Assembly (NCBI GenBank): GCA_015223015.1
Contig: JADFWK010000157.1
Coordinates: 1-9,717, forward strand
Source: Pseudomonadota bacterium
GTDB lineage: Bacteria; Desulfobacterota; DSM-4660; Desulfatiglandales; B25-G16
Reading direction: 5' to 3'
Length of the DNA stretch: 9,717 nucleotides
The position numbers and the translations under genes were made by a program. Positions 1 to 6,451 of the stretch are shown here, one piece after another. The notes under the pieces were generated by a model. The model worked only from the letters and a program-made list of their open reading frames with translations, had not been told where the DNA came from and did no database searches. Position 1 is the first letter of the stretch, and each line of letters starts with the position of its first letter.

Positions 1-103
1 AAGGAAGGCCATCTTCAACTCATTGCCACACCTAACCTATGCAATACATTATTCTCTCAAGCATTTAACAGGGTAAACTTTTTCTAAGAATCCATATCCT
101 AAT

Positions 104-125
104 TTGCTATGCACTCTCATAGCAA
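104..125. repeat. Perfect 8-bp inverted repeat (hairpin) downstream of rpmE
   Basis: TTGCTATG (104-111) and CATAGCAA (118-125) are exact reverse complements around a 6-base loop. In the minus-strand transcript this follows rpmE by about 75 nt. It is not followed by a U-run on the minus strand, so it is not a canonical intrinsic terminator. It could stabilise the 3' end of the rpmE message or belong to an intergenic repeat. Confidence 0.6.
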
Positions 126-133
126 GTCCGACG

Positions 134-162
134 ATTCTGTACGATAAGTCTTTGTACAGAAT
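134..162. repeat. Perfect 9-bp inverted repeat (hairpin) downstream of rpmE
   Basis: ATTCTGTAC (134-142) and GTACAGAAT (154-162) are exact reverse complements around an 11-base loop. It lies 38 bases past the rpmE stop in the direction of transcription and only 8 bases from the next hairpin at 104-125. No U-tract follows on either strand. Possible roles are RNA end protection, a Rho-dependent end structure or a protein-binding palindrome. The sequence alone does not decide between them. Confidence 0.6.
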
Positions 163-170
163 TTCATCTT

Positions 171-200
171 CATTTGTGTCCATTCGTGTCCATTCGTGGC
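171..200. repeat. Tandem repeat, three 10-bp units
   Basis: Three adjacent 10-bp units read catttgtgtc, cattcgtgtc and cattcgtggc, with one substitution in each outer unit relative to the middle one. The array ends exactly where the rpmE stop codon begins (201). Ten base pairs is close to one helical turn. Similar CATTCGTGTC-like strings recur between genes in some anaerobic bacteria as far as I recall, but I cannot check that here. Confidence 0.7.
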
Positions 201-434
201 TTACTGTTTCTTCTTTTTAACTTTGCTGTCTTTCCCAACATTCTCATACTTCCGTCTGAATCGCTCAACTCGCCCCCTGGAGTCGACAATCTTCTGTTGC
301 CCAGTAAACAGGGGGTGACATTGAGAACATATCTCGACGGTAATCTCTTTAGCAGTGGAAAAGGTTTCGAAATCGTTTCCGCAGGCACAATGAACAATTG
401 CCTTTTGAAAGGTTGGATGAATATCTTTCTTCAT
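201..434 (-). CDS. rpmE: Large ribosomal subunit protein bL31, zinc-binding form
   Basis: This is a 77-residue ribosomal protein bL31 of the 50S subunit, near the central protuberance where it contacts the small subunit. The start MKKDIHP is typical of the family. Four cysteines, C16-x-C18 and C36-xx-C39, form the zinc site that defines the zinc-containing (C+) type. The C-terminus is Lys-rich (KVKKKKQ), as expected for rRNA contact. An in-frame ATG at 449 would add five residues (METSI). I prefer the ATG at 434 because it has GGAG nine bases upstream and matches the family start. The gene follows rho in the same direction, but a palindromic element lies between them. Where zinc-free paralogues exist, the C+ form is the one used when zinc is sufficient; no paralogue is visible here. 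Confidence 0.95.
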   Translation of the reverse strand: MKKDIHPTFQKAIVHCACGNDFETFSTAKEITVEICSQCHPLFTGQQKIVDSRGRVERFRRKYENVGKDSKVKKKKQ

Positions 435-520
435 GATGCTTGTCTCCATCTATCAGAAATTAAGAGTTATAAGTGCCTAAGATTGATGCTTTCGTAAAAA
501 GTCGTATTTTCCCATTTATC

Positions 521-546
521 TGGATTCCCGCCTACGCGGGAATGAC
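521..546. repeat. REP-like hairpin, unit A
   Basis: The core is ATTCCCGC (524-531), loop CTAC, and GCGGGAAT (536-543), a perfect 8-bp stem flanked by TGG on the left and GAC on the right. The palindrome resembles the ATTCCC/GGGAAT class of intergenic repeats, for example dRS3 of Neisseria and REP-like units moved by Y1 (RAYT-type) transposases. That likeness is from general knowledge, and no transposase gene is present in the window. Confidence 0.8.
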
Positions 547-581
547 AACAAAGAATTCAATATCAATCAGACACACTATCC

Positions 582-607
582 GTCATACCCGCGAATGCGG
601 GTATCCA
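582..607. repeat. REP-like hairpin, unit B (inverted relative to unit A)
   Basis: The core is ATACCCGC (585-592), loop GAAT, and GCGGGTAT (597-604), a perfect 8-bp stem. Its flanks are GTC on the left and CCA on the right, the reverse complement of the GAC and TGG flanks of unit A, so the two units face each other. The stem differs from unit A by one base pair (T-A to A-T at the third position of the arm) with pairing kept. The spacing and opposite orientation resemble a BIME-type pair. Confidence 0.8.
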
Positions 608-661
608 TACGTTAGAAAGACTTTTTGCGAGATCATCAAGATTAAGGCGAACAAACCCAAA

Positions 662-1909
662 TTATTGGTTCATTGAATCCAAAAAATCTTTGTTGGTCTT
701 CGTCCCTCTCATCTTTTCCAGCAGAAATTCCATGCTATCAACAGGGGTAAGAGGGGCAAGAAGCTTACGGAGGATCCAGAGACGATTGAGAACTTCTTCC
801 TCAATCAAGAGCTCCTCTTTCCTGGTTCCTGAACGATTGATGTCAACAGCAGGAAATATGCGCCTGTCGCTCAGTTTTCTGTCGAGATTGACCTCCATAT
901 TGCCGGTACCTTTGAACTCCTCAAAGATTACCTCATCCATTCTGCTTCCGGTATCAATGAGGGCAGTGGCAATTATGGTGAGACTTCCTCCCTGCTCAAG
1001 GTTCCTGGCAGCCCCGAAAAATCTCTTTGGCCGATGAAGAGCATTTGAATCAACACCGCCTGATAAGATCTTGCCACTCGGTGGAACTACGGTATTATAG
1101 GCCCTCGCAAGGCGAGTAATGCTGTCTAAGAGTATAAACACATCCTTTTTATGTTCAACCAGTCTTTTGGATTTTTCCAGAACCATCTCAGCAACCTGCA
1201 CGTGGCGTTGAGGAGGTTCATCAAAGGTTGAGCTAATAACCTCAGCCTCTACAGAGCGCGCCATATCAGTTACCTCTTCAGGCCGCTCATCAATCAAAAG
1301 CACTATTTTGTGAATATCTCTGTGGTTTGCGGTCACTGCATTTGCAATGTCTTTCAGCATCATTGTCTTTCCGGTTCGAGGTGGAGACACAATCAGTCCT
1401 CTTTGTCCTTTCCCTATGGGGGTCATAAGATCCATAATCCTGGTTGAGAGGTTTTTCGGATCTGACTCTAGTGTCATTCGCTCAGAGGGGTAAAGCGGAG
1501 TCATATTATCAAAGAGTATCTTATCTGCAGCTGCTTCCGGGTCCTCAAAGTTGATATTCTCCACCTTGAGGAGCGCAAAGTACCGTTCCCCCTCCTTTGG
1601 TGGTCTTATCTGGCCTGCAACAGTGTCTCCTGTCTTGAGGGTGAACCGTCTGATCTGGGACGGTGAGACATATATATCGTCCGGCCCAGGCAGATAGTTA
1701 GAATCGGGTGACCGGAGAAAACCAAATCCATCTGGTAGAATCTCTAACACCCCATCTCCATTAATGACACCATTTTGCTCTGTCTGGGCCTGCAAAATGG
1801 TGAAAATGAGATCCTGCTTACGCATACCAGTAGAACCTTCGATCTTGAACGTTTTGGCCACATCTACCAACTCACTGATATTCTTGGCCTTAAGCTCGAC
1901 TAGATTCAT
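662..1909 (-). CDS. rho: Transcription termination factor Rho
   Basis: This is a 415-residue Rho, a hexameric RNA-dependent ATPase/helicase that ends transcription at Rho-dependent sites. Length and layout are those of the family. An N-terminal helical region (about 1-45) is followed by the cold-shock-like RNA-binding fold (about 52-120, with [10 protein letters not shown] and [12 protein letters not shown]). The RecA-type ATPase motor fills the rest. Walker A is SPPRTGKT (175-182, K181), Walker B is DVFILLD (256-262), the Q-loop is LSGGVD (282-287), and the R-loop [10 protein letters not shown] follows, all intact. R209 in LIDERPEE matches the Arg that contacts bicyclomycin in E. coli. The ATG at 1909 is preceded by GAGGGGG nine bases upstream. 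The gene has its own predicted promoter and a long leader, which suits the Rho autoregulation known in other bacteria. Confidence 0.98.
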   Translation of the reverse strand: MNLVELKAKNISELVDVAKTFKIEGSTGMRKQDLIFTILQAQTEQNGVINGDGVLEILPDGFGFLRSPDSNYLPGPDDIYVSPSQIRRFTLKTGDTVAGQIRPPKEGERYFALLKVENINFEDPEAAADKILFDNMTPLYPSERMTLESDPKNLSTRIMDLMTPIGKGQRGLIVSPPRTGKTMMLKDIANAVTANHRDIHKIVLLIDERPEEVTDMARSVEAEVISSTFDEPPQRHVQVAEMVLEKSKRLVEHKKDVFILLDSITRLARAYNTVVPPSGKILSGGVDSNALHRPKRFFGAARNLEQGGSLTIIATALIDTGSRMDEVIFEEFKGTGNMEVNLDRKLSDRRIFPAVDINRSGTRKEELLIEEEVLNRLWILRKLLAPLTPVDSMEFLLEKMRGTKTNKDFLDSMNQ

Positions 1910-2100
1910 GGTTTTTAACCCCCTCAGAAAGTAGAGGAATGGAGTAGAGAACCTCGAATGAGGTACGTCACTATGATCCTATTATTTCTGAAAATAATGA
2001 ATAAACGTTGATTTTAGAGCAGACCTTTAAGGATGAAATGTTTAATAACCTAATTGTGTAAGGGATGTATTTCTTGCGGGTGTATTAAATAGTATTTTAA
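1910..2100 (-). promoter_or_regulatory. Predicted rho leader (5' UTR)
   Basis: If transcription starts about 7 bases after the -10 box at 2101-2106, the rho message carries an untranslated leader of about 185 nt. It contains two short perfect hairpins. One is ACCTC/GAGGT around GAAT (1951-1964), and the other is ATTATTT/AAATAAT around CTGA (1981-1998). The ribosome-binding site GAGGGGG lies at the leader's end. I see no short ORF with a convincing ribosome-binding site. In E. coli, Rho represses its own gene by terminating in the leader. The long leader here would allow the same, but that is inference. Confidence 0.4.
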
Positions 2101-2129
2101 ATAATATAGCTCCTGTACCCTTATGTCAA
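2101..2129 (-). promoter_or_regulatory. Predicted sigma-70-type promoter of rho
   Basis: On the minus strand, a perfect -35 box TTGACA (2129-2124) is followed by exactly 17 bases and the -10 box TATTAT (2106-2101). Five of the six -10 bases match TATAAT. The downstream DNA is AT-rich. Transcription would start near 2094 and run into rho. This is the best promoter match I found in the window. It lies in the 250-base gap between rluD and rho, so rho can be expressed apart from the upstream genes. Confidence 0.75.
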
Positions 2130-2152
2130 GGGGTTTTATCCCTTATTTGACA
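2124..2152. repeat. Inverted repeat overlapping the rho -35 box
   Basis: TGTCAA (2124-2129) and TTGACA (2147-2152) are exact inverted repeats, 17 bases apart. Between and overlapping them, AAGGG (2128-2132) pairs with CCCTT (2140-2144). The left arm is the -35 box of the predicted rho promoter. It also lies directly downstream of the rluD stop (2160), so in the rluD transcript it could form a hairpin, but no U-run follows. It may be an operator, an imperfect terminator or both. The function is not settled by sequence. Confidence 0.45.
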
Positions 2153-2159
2153 TTTCTGT

Positions 2160-3134
2160 TTATTGATTCTCATTGAGCCATTGGAGGAGGCAGGCCATAT
2201 CCATGGGAGCAGGGGCCGCAAACTCCACATACTTCAGTGAATCGGGATGGAGGAATCCCAATAATTCCGCATGGAGCATCTGCCGTTTCACCAAAGCACG
2301 GCACTCTTTTAGGCGAGAGGGTTGTTGGTTCCACCATTTTTTCCCGTATCCATACAAAACATCCCCAACTATCGGAAAACCCATATGTGCCATATGAACT
2401 CTTATCTGATGTGTTCTGCCAGTATGGGGGCTTATTCTCAAAAGAGAAAAACCGAGAGAGAAAACCGATATGACCTCCCATTCGGTCATTGCCTCTCTCC
2501 CCCCCGAAAGGGATGCCAACATCTCTGTTCTCTTTGCCGGGTTCCTGCTGATAGGCAGATCGACGATCCCTTTGTCTTTTTCTACATATCCGTGGACGAG
2601 GGCCAGATATTGTTTCTTTACCGCTCTCCTCTTAAATTGATCTGCCAGGAACGTGTGGGCCTGGTCACCCTTAGCCACTACCAACAGCCCTGAGGTATCT
2701 TTGTCAAGCCGATGAACGATCCCAGGCCTTGTCGGACCACTCAAAGAAGAGAGATCTGCGCATCTATGGAGAAGGCCATGGACCAGTGTGCCTGTGTTAT
2801 GGCCGGCAGAAGGATGAACTACGAGCCCTGCAGGTTTGTTGACTACCACAATCGAGTTATCTTCGTACAAAAGATCGAACTCAACATCCTCAGATGGCGC
2901 CAAGACCACCTGCCGTGGCACAGAGAGGATCTTGATTCTGTCGCCCGATCTTAACTGATAGCTGGGCTTTTTTCTCTCGCCGTTAACGGTTATTGCGCCA
3001 GCCCTGATGAGGCTCTGAATTCGGGCCCTTGATAAATCAACCTTGTCATTATCAGAGAGAAATCTGTCAAGCCTTTGATCCAAGGCAGGCGATGAGCGAT
3101 CAACGATTACCGTTTTCTCTCTCGTATCTATCAC
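2160..3134 (-). CDS. rluD: Pseudouridine synthase, RluA/RluD family
   Basis: This is a 324-residue RNA pseudouridine synthase of the RluA/RluC/RluD family, converting specific uridines, probably in 23S rRNA, to pseudouridine. The N-terminal S4 RNA-binding domain covers about residues 18-75 (RLDRFLS...RARIQSLIRAGAITVNG). The catalytic domain starts near LLYEDNSIVVVNKPAGLVVHP (89-108). The family signature HRLDKDTSG is at 141-149, with D144 as the expected catalytic aspartate. GRTHQIRVHMAHMGFPIVGD, near the C-terminal third, is also typical. An S4 domain plus this length fits RluD better than RluA, but RluC-like specificity cannot be excluded, so the symbol is approximate. The start is GTG at 3134; an in-frame TAG three codons upstream rules out an earlier start. 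Its ribosome-binding site is weak, and carD ends 23 bases upstream, so translation may depend on carD. Confidence 0.93.
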   Translation of the reverse strand: MIDTREKTVIVDRSSPALDQRLDRFLSDNDKVDLSRARIQSLIRAGAITVNGERKKPSYQLRSGDRIKILSVPRQVVLAPSEDVEFDLLYEDNSIVVVNKPAGLVVHPSAGHNTGTLVHGLLHRCADLSSLSGPTRPGIVHRLDKDTSGLLVVAKGDQAHTFLADQFKRRAVKKQYLALVHGYVEKDKGIVDLPISRNPAKRTEMLASLSGGREAMTEWEVISVFSLGFSLLRISPHTGRTHQIRVHMAHMGFPIVGDVLYGYGKKWWNQQPSRLKECRALVKRQMLHAELLGFLHPDSLKYVEFAAPAPMDMACLLQWLNENQ

Positions 3135-3157
3135 AATTATCTAGTACCCTGAACCTC

Positions 3158-3658
3158 CTATCCATCAGAGGTTTGTATAGAGATATTCAACTGGATATCT
3201 CTCTCCACATCCTCTTCCTTCATATTTTTGGCAAGAGAAATCTCTTTCACCAGCAGACTTCGGGCTGTATCCAACATCTTTCTTTCCCCGAAGGATAGTT
3301 CCTTATCATGCTGGATAGTAGTTAGATCGCGATAGACTTCTGCAACCTCAAAAACAGATCCACTTTTGATCTTTTCCATATAATCTCTATACCGTCTGTT
3401 CCATGTCTGATTGCCATCCACACACATATCCGTCTCTTGCAGTATAGAGAAGACCTTTGATACCTCATTCCGGTTTATTATCTCTCTTAAGCCGACGTGG
3501 GCAGCGTTTGACGACGGAATCATGATGATCATGTTGTTCTCAAGTATTCTCATGACATAGAAATTTTCCTGGCAATCTGAAAACTCCCTTTTTTCGATTC
3601 TCTCAATAATCCCAACACCGTGTGCTGGATACACTGCCAAATCTCCTATTTTAAACAT
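3158..3658 (-). CDS. carD: CarD/CdnL-family RNA polymerase-binding transcription factor
   Basis: This is a 166-residue CarD/CdnL protein. The family binds the RNA polymerase beta subunit and stabilises open promoter complexes, notably at rRNA promoters. The N-terminal RNAP-interaction domain (about 1-60) opens with MFKIGDLAVYPAHGVGIIERIE, close to the family consensus. A helical C-terminal DNA-binding domain follows (about 70-150) and includes W86 in NQTWNRRYRDYMEKIKSG. This matches the conserved Trp that wedges into the upstream edge of the promoter bubble in mycobacterial CarD. The length fits stand-alone CdnL-type proteins rather than the HMGA-fused CarD of myxobacteria, so cdnL is an equally good name. 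The ATG at 3658 has AGGAGG five to six bases upstream. rluD follows after 23 bases, probably in the same transcript. Confidence 0.92.
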   Translation of the reverse strand: MFKIGDLAVYPAHGVGIIERIEKREFSDCQENFYVMRILENNMIIMIPSSNAAHVGLREIINRNEVSKVFSILQETDMCVDGNQTWNRRYRDYMEKIKSGSVFEVAEVYRDLTTIQHDKELSFGERKMLDTARSLLVKEISLAKNMKEEDVERDIQLNISIQTSDG

Positions 3659-3755
3659 TGTAACCTCCTGTTCCTATTAGACTACGTGGTCGGCATTTCG
3701 ATCAGGAAAATTCTCTGTTTTTAAACGAGCCAGTTCCGTTGAGGTTTTCATATGT
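3659..3755. other. Gap between hppA and carD
   Basis: This 97-base gap is the longest interruption between pth and rluD and is a likely site for a carD promoter. I found no TTGACA-like and TATAAT-like pair with good spacing. I also found no hairpin plus U-run that would end the hppA transcript. Only the carD ribosome-binding site AGGAGG is clear. Confidence 0.4.
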
Positions 3756-5810
3756 TTATCTTAAAAATAAACCAATCATAGGTAGTACAGGTGCAATTAC
3801 GAGGGAAACAACCGACATCAGTTTGATCAAGATATTCATTGCCGGACCGGATGTATCCTTGAATGGATCACCCACGGTATCGCCAACTACCGCAGCCATA
3901 TGGTTGTCGCTGCCCTTACCACCTAAGTTACCTTTCTCGATGTATTTTTTCGCATTATCCCAGGCACCCCCTGCATTGGCCATAAAAAGGGCGAGAAATG
4001 CGCCCATGACCGTCGCACCAAGAAGCATTCCGCCCAAGGTCTGCTTTCCCAGGAGGAAACCTACTGCCACAGGAGTAAGAACAGCAATCAGGCCTGGTGC
4101 CACCATCTCTTTAAGGGCTGACGTTGTTGCAATGGAGACACAGGTTGCGGGGTCTGGTTTAGCCCCTTCTTTTCCCTCAAGAAGCCCGGGGATCTCCCGG
4201 AACTGACGGCGTATCTCTTCCACAATGCTAAAGGCAGCCTTCCCCACTGAGGCCATAGTGAGAGCTGCACAAAGCATCGGTACAATGCCACCGATAAAAA
4301 TCCCAATCACTACCATGGGGTTCTTTATATCTATTATCGTTAGACCTGCTGCCTGGGTATATGCAACGAAGAGGGCCAGCGCGGTCAGGGCAGCAGAACC
4401 TATGGCAAAACCTTTGCCTATGGCAGCCGTGGTGTTGCCAAGGGCATCAAGGCTATCGGTGATCTTTCTGGTTTCAGGGCCAAGGCCTGCCATTTCCGAT
4501 ATACCTCCAGCGTTGTCTGCTATTGGTCCATATGCATCGACGGTCATGGTAGCACCGACCGTTGCTAACATTCCCACCGCCGAAAGACCAATGCCGTAAA
4601 TACCCGCGGTTTTAAAGCCAACAAATGTGGCTGCGCAGATGCCTAAAATGGGAAGATAGGTTGATTGCATGCCAACAGCAAGTCCAGCTATGATTACAGT
4701 TGCAGGGCCAGTAGCCGATTGAGCAGCAATGGCCCTAACCGGGGGTCCAGAGGTGTAGTACTCCGCCAAAAGCCCTATCGCAATACCGCACAAAAGACCG
4801 GAAAAGATAGCCCAGAATGCCCCCCAGGGCATGCCCATAGATTGTGTAATGAGAGCAGTCAAAATCAGGAAAATAGCAGCTGCCACATAGGTTGTATTTC
4901 TGAGGGCGCTTGCCGGGTTCCCGGCCTGAAAGATCTTGATGGAGAATACCCCCACAAAGGAGCTAAGTAATCCTGCCATAACAACAAGCATAGGCATTGC
5001 CATATACTTTAGCTTTATGGCCACTGGGTCCAGGTCTTTCAGGATAGGAAATTGATTGAGAAATTCAGGCGTAACAGACAGGGTGGCTCCAATTGCGATG
5101 GTAGCAATGACGGACCCCACATAAGATTCAAATATGTCCGCCCCCATTCCGGCGATATCGCCCACATTGTCTCCCACATTATCTGCAATAACTCCTGGGT
5201 TTCGAGGATCATCTTCAGGTATGCCTGCCTCTATCTTTCCTACCAGATCAGCTCCTACATCTGCAGCCTTTGTGAACACACCACCGCCAACCCTGGCAAA
5301 GAGCGCAATTGAGCTTGCCCCCATTGCAAACCCGTTAATATATTGCGCGGTTTCCGGGTTGCCTCCATAATACCAGAACCAGAAACCGAGTCCTAGTAAA
5401 CCGAGACTGGCTACGGAAAGGCCCATTACTGAGCCAGAGAAGTACGAAACATTGAGGGCCCTCGCCTGACCGTACTTGTTTGCGGCATCTGCCGTTCGAG
5501 AATTACCTTTTGTGGCTGCACTCATACCTGAAAATCCGGCCAGCATCGAACAGAATGCCCCGGTGACAAAGGCAATAGCCGTTCTCCAGGATATGCCAAA
5601 CCCAAGTAAGAGAAAAACAATAGCTATAAAAAAAACGAGAACAGAGTATTCTTTTCGCAAGAAAGCCATGGCACCTGAATGAATCATACCCTCCAGGTCC
5701 TGCATTATCTGGGTACCATTGGGTTGTTTTTTCACATACACATAAACAAGATACGCAATTATCAGACCCACGATCCCTAACCAAGCCGCATAAACAGTCA
5801 GACTTTGCAC
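3756..5810 (-). CDS. hppA: Membrane-bound ion-pumping pyrophosphatase, K+-dependent type, probably Na+-transporting
   Basis: This is a 684-residue integral membrane pyrophosphatase with many hydrophobic segments along its length. It hydrolyses pyrophosphate and pumps H+ and/or Na+ across the cytoplasmic membrane. The substrate signature [11 protein letters not shown] is at 184-194, followed by the acidic metal-binding stretch around 199-218 ([17 protein letters not shown]). A second acidic set lies near [15 protein letters not shown] at the C-terminus. In [11 protein letters not shown] (458-468), A462 and G465 occupy the positions that mark K+-dependent enzymes; K+-independent ones have Lys and Thr. 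In GADIFESY (223-230), E228 sits where Na+-pumping enzymes carry their gate glutamate, unlike the shifted Glu of plant H+ pumps. Together these suggest a Na+ or Na+/H+ pump, by inference. The GTG start at 5810 shares its first G with the pth TAG stop and has AAGGAGGT nine bases upstream, so it is probably translationally coupled. Confidence 0.96.
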   Translation of the reverse strand: MQSLTVYAAWLGIVGLIIAYLVYVYVKKQPNGTQIMQDLEGMIHSGAMAFLRKEYSVLVFFIAIVFLLLGFGISWRTAIAFVTGAFCSMLAGFSGMSAATKGNSRTADAANKYGQARALNVSYFSGSVMGLSVASLGLLGLGFWFWYYGGNPETAQYINGFAMGASSIALFARVGGGVFTKAADVGADLVGKIEAGIPEDDPRNPGVIADNVGDNVGDIAGMGADIFESYVGSVIATIAIGATLSVTPEFLNQFPILKDLDPVAIKLKYMAMPMLVVMAGLLSSFVGVFSIKIFQAGNPASALRNTTYVAAAIFLILTALITQSMGMPWGAFWAIFSGLLCGIAIGLLAEYYTSGPPVRAIAAQSATGPATVIIAGLAVGMQSTYLPILGICAATFVGFKTAGIYGIGLSAVGMLATVGATMTVDAYGPIADNAGGISEMAGLGPETRKITDSLDALGNTTAAIGKGFAIGSAALTALALFVAYTQAAGLTIIDIKNPMVVIGIFIGGIVPMLCAALTMASVGKAAFSIVEEIRRQFREIPGLLEGKEGAKPDPATCVSIATTSALKEMVAPGLIAVLTPVAVGFLLGKQTLGGMLLGATVMGAFLALFMANAGGAWDNAKKYIEKGNLGGKGSDNHMAAVVGDTVGDPFKDTSGPAMNILIKLMSVVSLVIAPVLPMIGLFLR

Positions 5811-6451
5811 TACCGTTCCACCTCCTTCTCCCTCATTGTCAGAGAATTGAATTTATTCATTGCCGATTCAACACCATTCATAATGAACAATTCAATGGCC
5901 TCTACGACTGAATAGAGTATGTCTTTGATTGGTTTTTTTTGATCCTCATAGGGTGGGCTCAAAACAAAATCCTCAATTGCTTCATCATATCGAGGCCGCC
6001 CTACACCGATCCTGATTCTGTTGAACTCATTGGTCATAAGATGAAAGATTACAGACTCTACCCCATGATGACCTCCTGCACCTCCTCCACGGACAATCTT
6101 GAGGCGACCGACATCTAAATCAAGGTCATCGTGGATTACCATGAGGTTCCTGACCTCAGGTGTGTAGTAGTCAAACAAATACTTAACTGAGAGACCAGAT
6201 AGATTCATAAACGTTTGTGGACAGGCCACTACTATCTTCTTTCCGTGGTAATTGGTGCTTAAGCTTAAGGCTTGAAAACGTCGATCAGATAAATGAAGGC
6301 CCAATTGTGAACAGAAAAGATCAACCGCCTTGAATCCAAGGTTATGCCTCGTATTTTGGTATCCTTTACCTGGATTACCGAACCCTACTATCAGGTATGT
6401 GTCCTTAAGATTCCTCTTCGCTTTTTGGTTCCTCACCTTCAGTCTCTTCAA
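5810..6451 (-). CDS. pth: Peptidyl-tRNA hydrolase
   Basis: Pth releases peptides from prematurely dropped peptidyl-tRNA so that the tRNA can be reused. In the 213-residue reading, GFGNPG (23-28) holds N26, NTRHNLGF holds the catalytic H36, FMNLSG holds N83, and HDDLDLD holds D108. These match N10, H20, N68 and D93 of the E. coli enzyme. The usual GGHNG reads GGHHG here (127-130), so the Asn is replaced by His. The start is uncertain. The longest form begins at TTG 6451, and GTG 6436 would give 208 residues. No ATG lies near the family start. The N-terminal 15-18 residues are basic and outside the conserved fold. The gene starts inside the Glu-rich end of rplY, whose GAA/GAG codons supply purine-rich, Shine-Dalgarno-like sequence. 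It ends with TAG overlapping the hppA GTG. Confidence 0.93.
   Translation of the reverse strand: MKRLKVRNQKAKRNLKDTYLIVGFGNPGKGYQNTRHNLGFKAVDLFCSQLGLHLSDRRFQALSLSTNYHGKKIVVACPQTFMNLSGLSVKYLFDYYTPEVRNLMVIHDDLDLDVGRLKIVRGGGAGGHHGVESVIFHLMTNEFNRIRIGVGRPRYDEAIEDFVLSPPYEDQKKPIKDILYSVVEAIELFIMNGVESAMNKFNSLTMREKEVER

Larger units (their letters stand above)
1..200. other. Non-coding region downstream of rpmE
   Basis: I find no convincing gene between the window edge and the rpmE stop codon. The stretch holds two perfect hairpins (104-125 and 134-162) and three 10-bp tandem units (171-200), described separately. In many bacteria rpmE is followed by prfA and prmC. If that holds here, prfA starts beyond the left edge, which would leave an unusually long gap of at least 200 bases after rpmE. 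Confidence 0.6.
483..639. mobile_element. MITE-like palindromic element between rho and rpmE
   Basis: The element has imperfect 21-bp terminal inverted repeats, left 483-503 and right 619-639. They match at 18 of 21 positions, with TTGATG at the outer end and AAAAAGTC at the inner end of each arm. Weaker similarity extends outward to about 476 and 647. Inside are two REP-like hairpins in opposite orientation (521-546 and 582-607). No transposase is encoded, and I see no clear target-site duplication. It is therefore best called a non-autonomous miniature element or a compound REP element. It sits 22 bases past the rho stop and 49 bases before the rpmE start, where read-through RNA would fold into a long hairpin that could uncouple the two genes. 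Confidence 0.65.

Noticed and set aside
466..471. TATAAC on the minus strand as a -10 box for rpmE
   Set aside because: No acceptable -35 box is found at 16-18 bases; the nearest candidate is about 20 bases away.
174..497. Plus-strand open frame of 107 codons
   Set aside because: It is antisense to rpmE, crosses the rpmE start and matches nothing recognisable.
521..607. The paired palindromes as a CRISPR array
   Set aside because: There are only two units, in opposite orientation, with no regular spacers and no cas genes.
3739..4206. Plus-strand open frame of 155 codons
   Set aside because: It lies opposite the strongly supported hppA gene, has no recognisable domain and is explained by hppA codon use.
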